Source of the DNA: Rhodobacteraceae bacterium HTCC2083
Lineage (GTDB): Bacteria; Pseudomonadota; Alphaproteobacteria; Rhodobacterales; Rhodobacteraceae
Assembly (NCBI GenBank): GCA_000156115.1
Contig: DS995276.1
Span: 3,022,178 to 3,086,177, forward strand
Length of the DNA: 64,000 bases
Direction of reading: 5' to 3'
Both the position numbers and the translations under genes were made by a program. Below, in pieces: positions 63,971 through 64,000 of this stretch (positions within the stretch are counted from its first letter, which is position 1; every line of letters starts with the position of its first letter). The notes beneath the pieces were generated by a model. The model saw only the letters and a program-made list of their open reading frames with translations. It was not told the origin of the DNA and ran no database searches.

Positions 63971-64000
63971 GGCTGCGCTCAGGCAGTATTTTCTTTATTC

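Overview
The window looks like a chromosomal segment of a marine alphaproteobacterium of the Roseobacter group (Rhodobacteraceae). Pointers are the DMSP lyase gene dddP, GcvT-type methylamine dehydrogenases, a split B12-dependent methionine-synthase-like set, the zeta-type ATPase inhibitor, a DctB/DctD pair, DUF6314, an IalB-family protein and moderate G+C. The genus cannot be fixed from the sequence alone. Most of the window is ordinary, densely packed core genome; no rRNA, CRISPR array or intact insertion sequence was seen.

Layout: 1-9050 carries acnA (cut by the window edge), a DUF1223 protein, a lipid A acyltransferase-like gene, a three-gene nitrile hydratase/thiocyanate hydrolase-like set, a lone fliG, purB, a DUF6314 pair and bioY. 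9050-19000 has an alpha/beta hydrolase-OsmC fusion, dddP beside a DUF3445 (haem N-demethylase-like) gene, two cell-wall enzymes (DUF882, L,D-transpeptidase), an lpxD-ACP-ketosynthase cluster and ialB. Upstream of ialB is a 546-base non-coding stretch with two minus-strand intrinsic terminators that I read as a tandem small-RNA locus. 19000-31200 holds a HerA-like ATPase, a patatin gene split by a stop codon, pseudouridine catabolism genes (psuK/psuG), a DUF4198/HupE divergent pair, the homocysteine methyltransferase/corrinoid protein/DUF1638 group and an MprF-like gene. 31300-40100 has purC-purS-purQ, dctB-dctD (DctD lacks a recognisable GAFTGA loop), an arginase/ornithine cyclodeaminase operon with a divergent Lrp/AsnC regulator, and yqaA-dsbB.

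40185-43980 is the accessory island: tRNA-Leu(CAA), three short direct repeats, a truncated integrase, a heavily decayed Hint-domain gene (five in-frame stops and one frameshift) and a second Hint-domain gene whose usual catalytic Cys position is Tyr. 43967-55250 is amino-acid and methylamine catabolism: two divergent FAD/GcvT dehydrogenase paralogues, a nucleotidyltransferase, then a valine-degradation locus. In that locus 3-hydroxyisobutyryl-CoA hydrolase and 3-hydroxyisobutyrate dehydrogenase are fused in one reading frame, next to mmsA and a divergent LysR regulator with a matched pair of operators. 55300-64000 returns to core genes: CBS protein, coaD, tpiA, two Fe-S assembly genes, a Bcr/CflA transporter broken by a stop codon, tgt, lon (with a clear heat-shock-type promoter), a tiny exported protein and an HU-family protein.

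The least ordinary items are the candidate tandem sRNAs, the valine-pathway gene fusion, the decayed Hint pair next to the tRNA island remnant, the split hydratase, the LysR double operator and three independently broken genes in 64 kb, which suggests ongoing gene decay (or base errors in the assembly).
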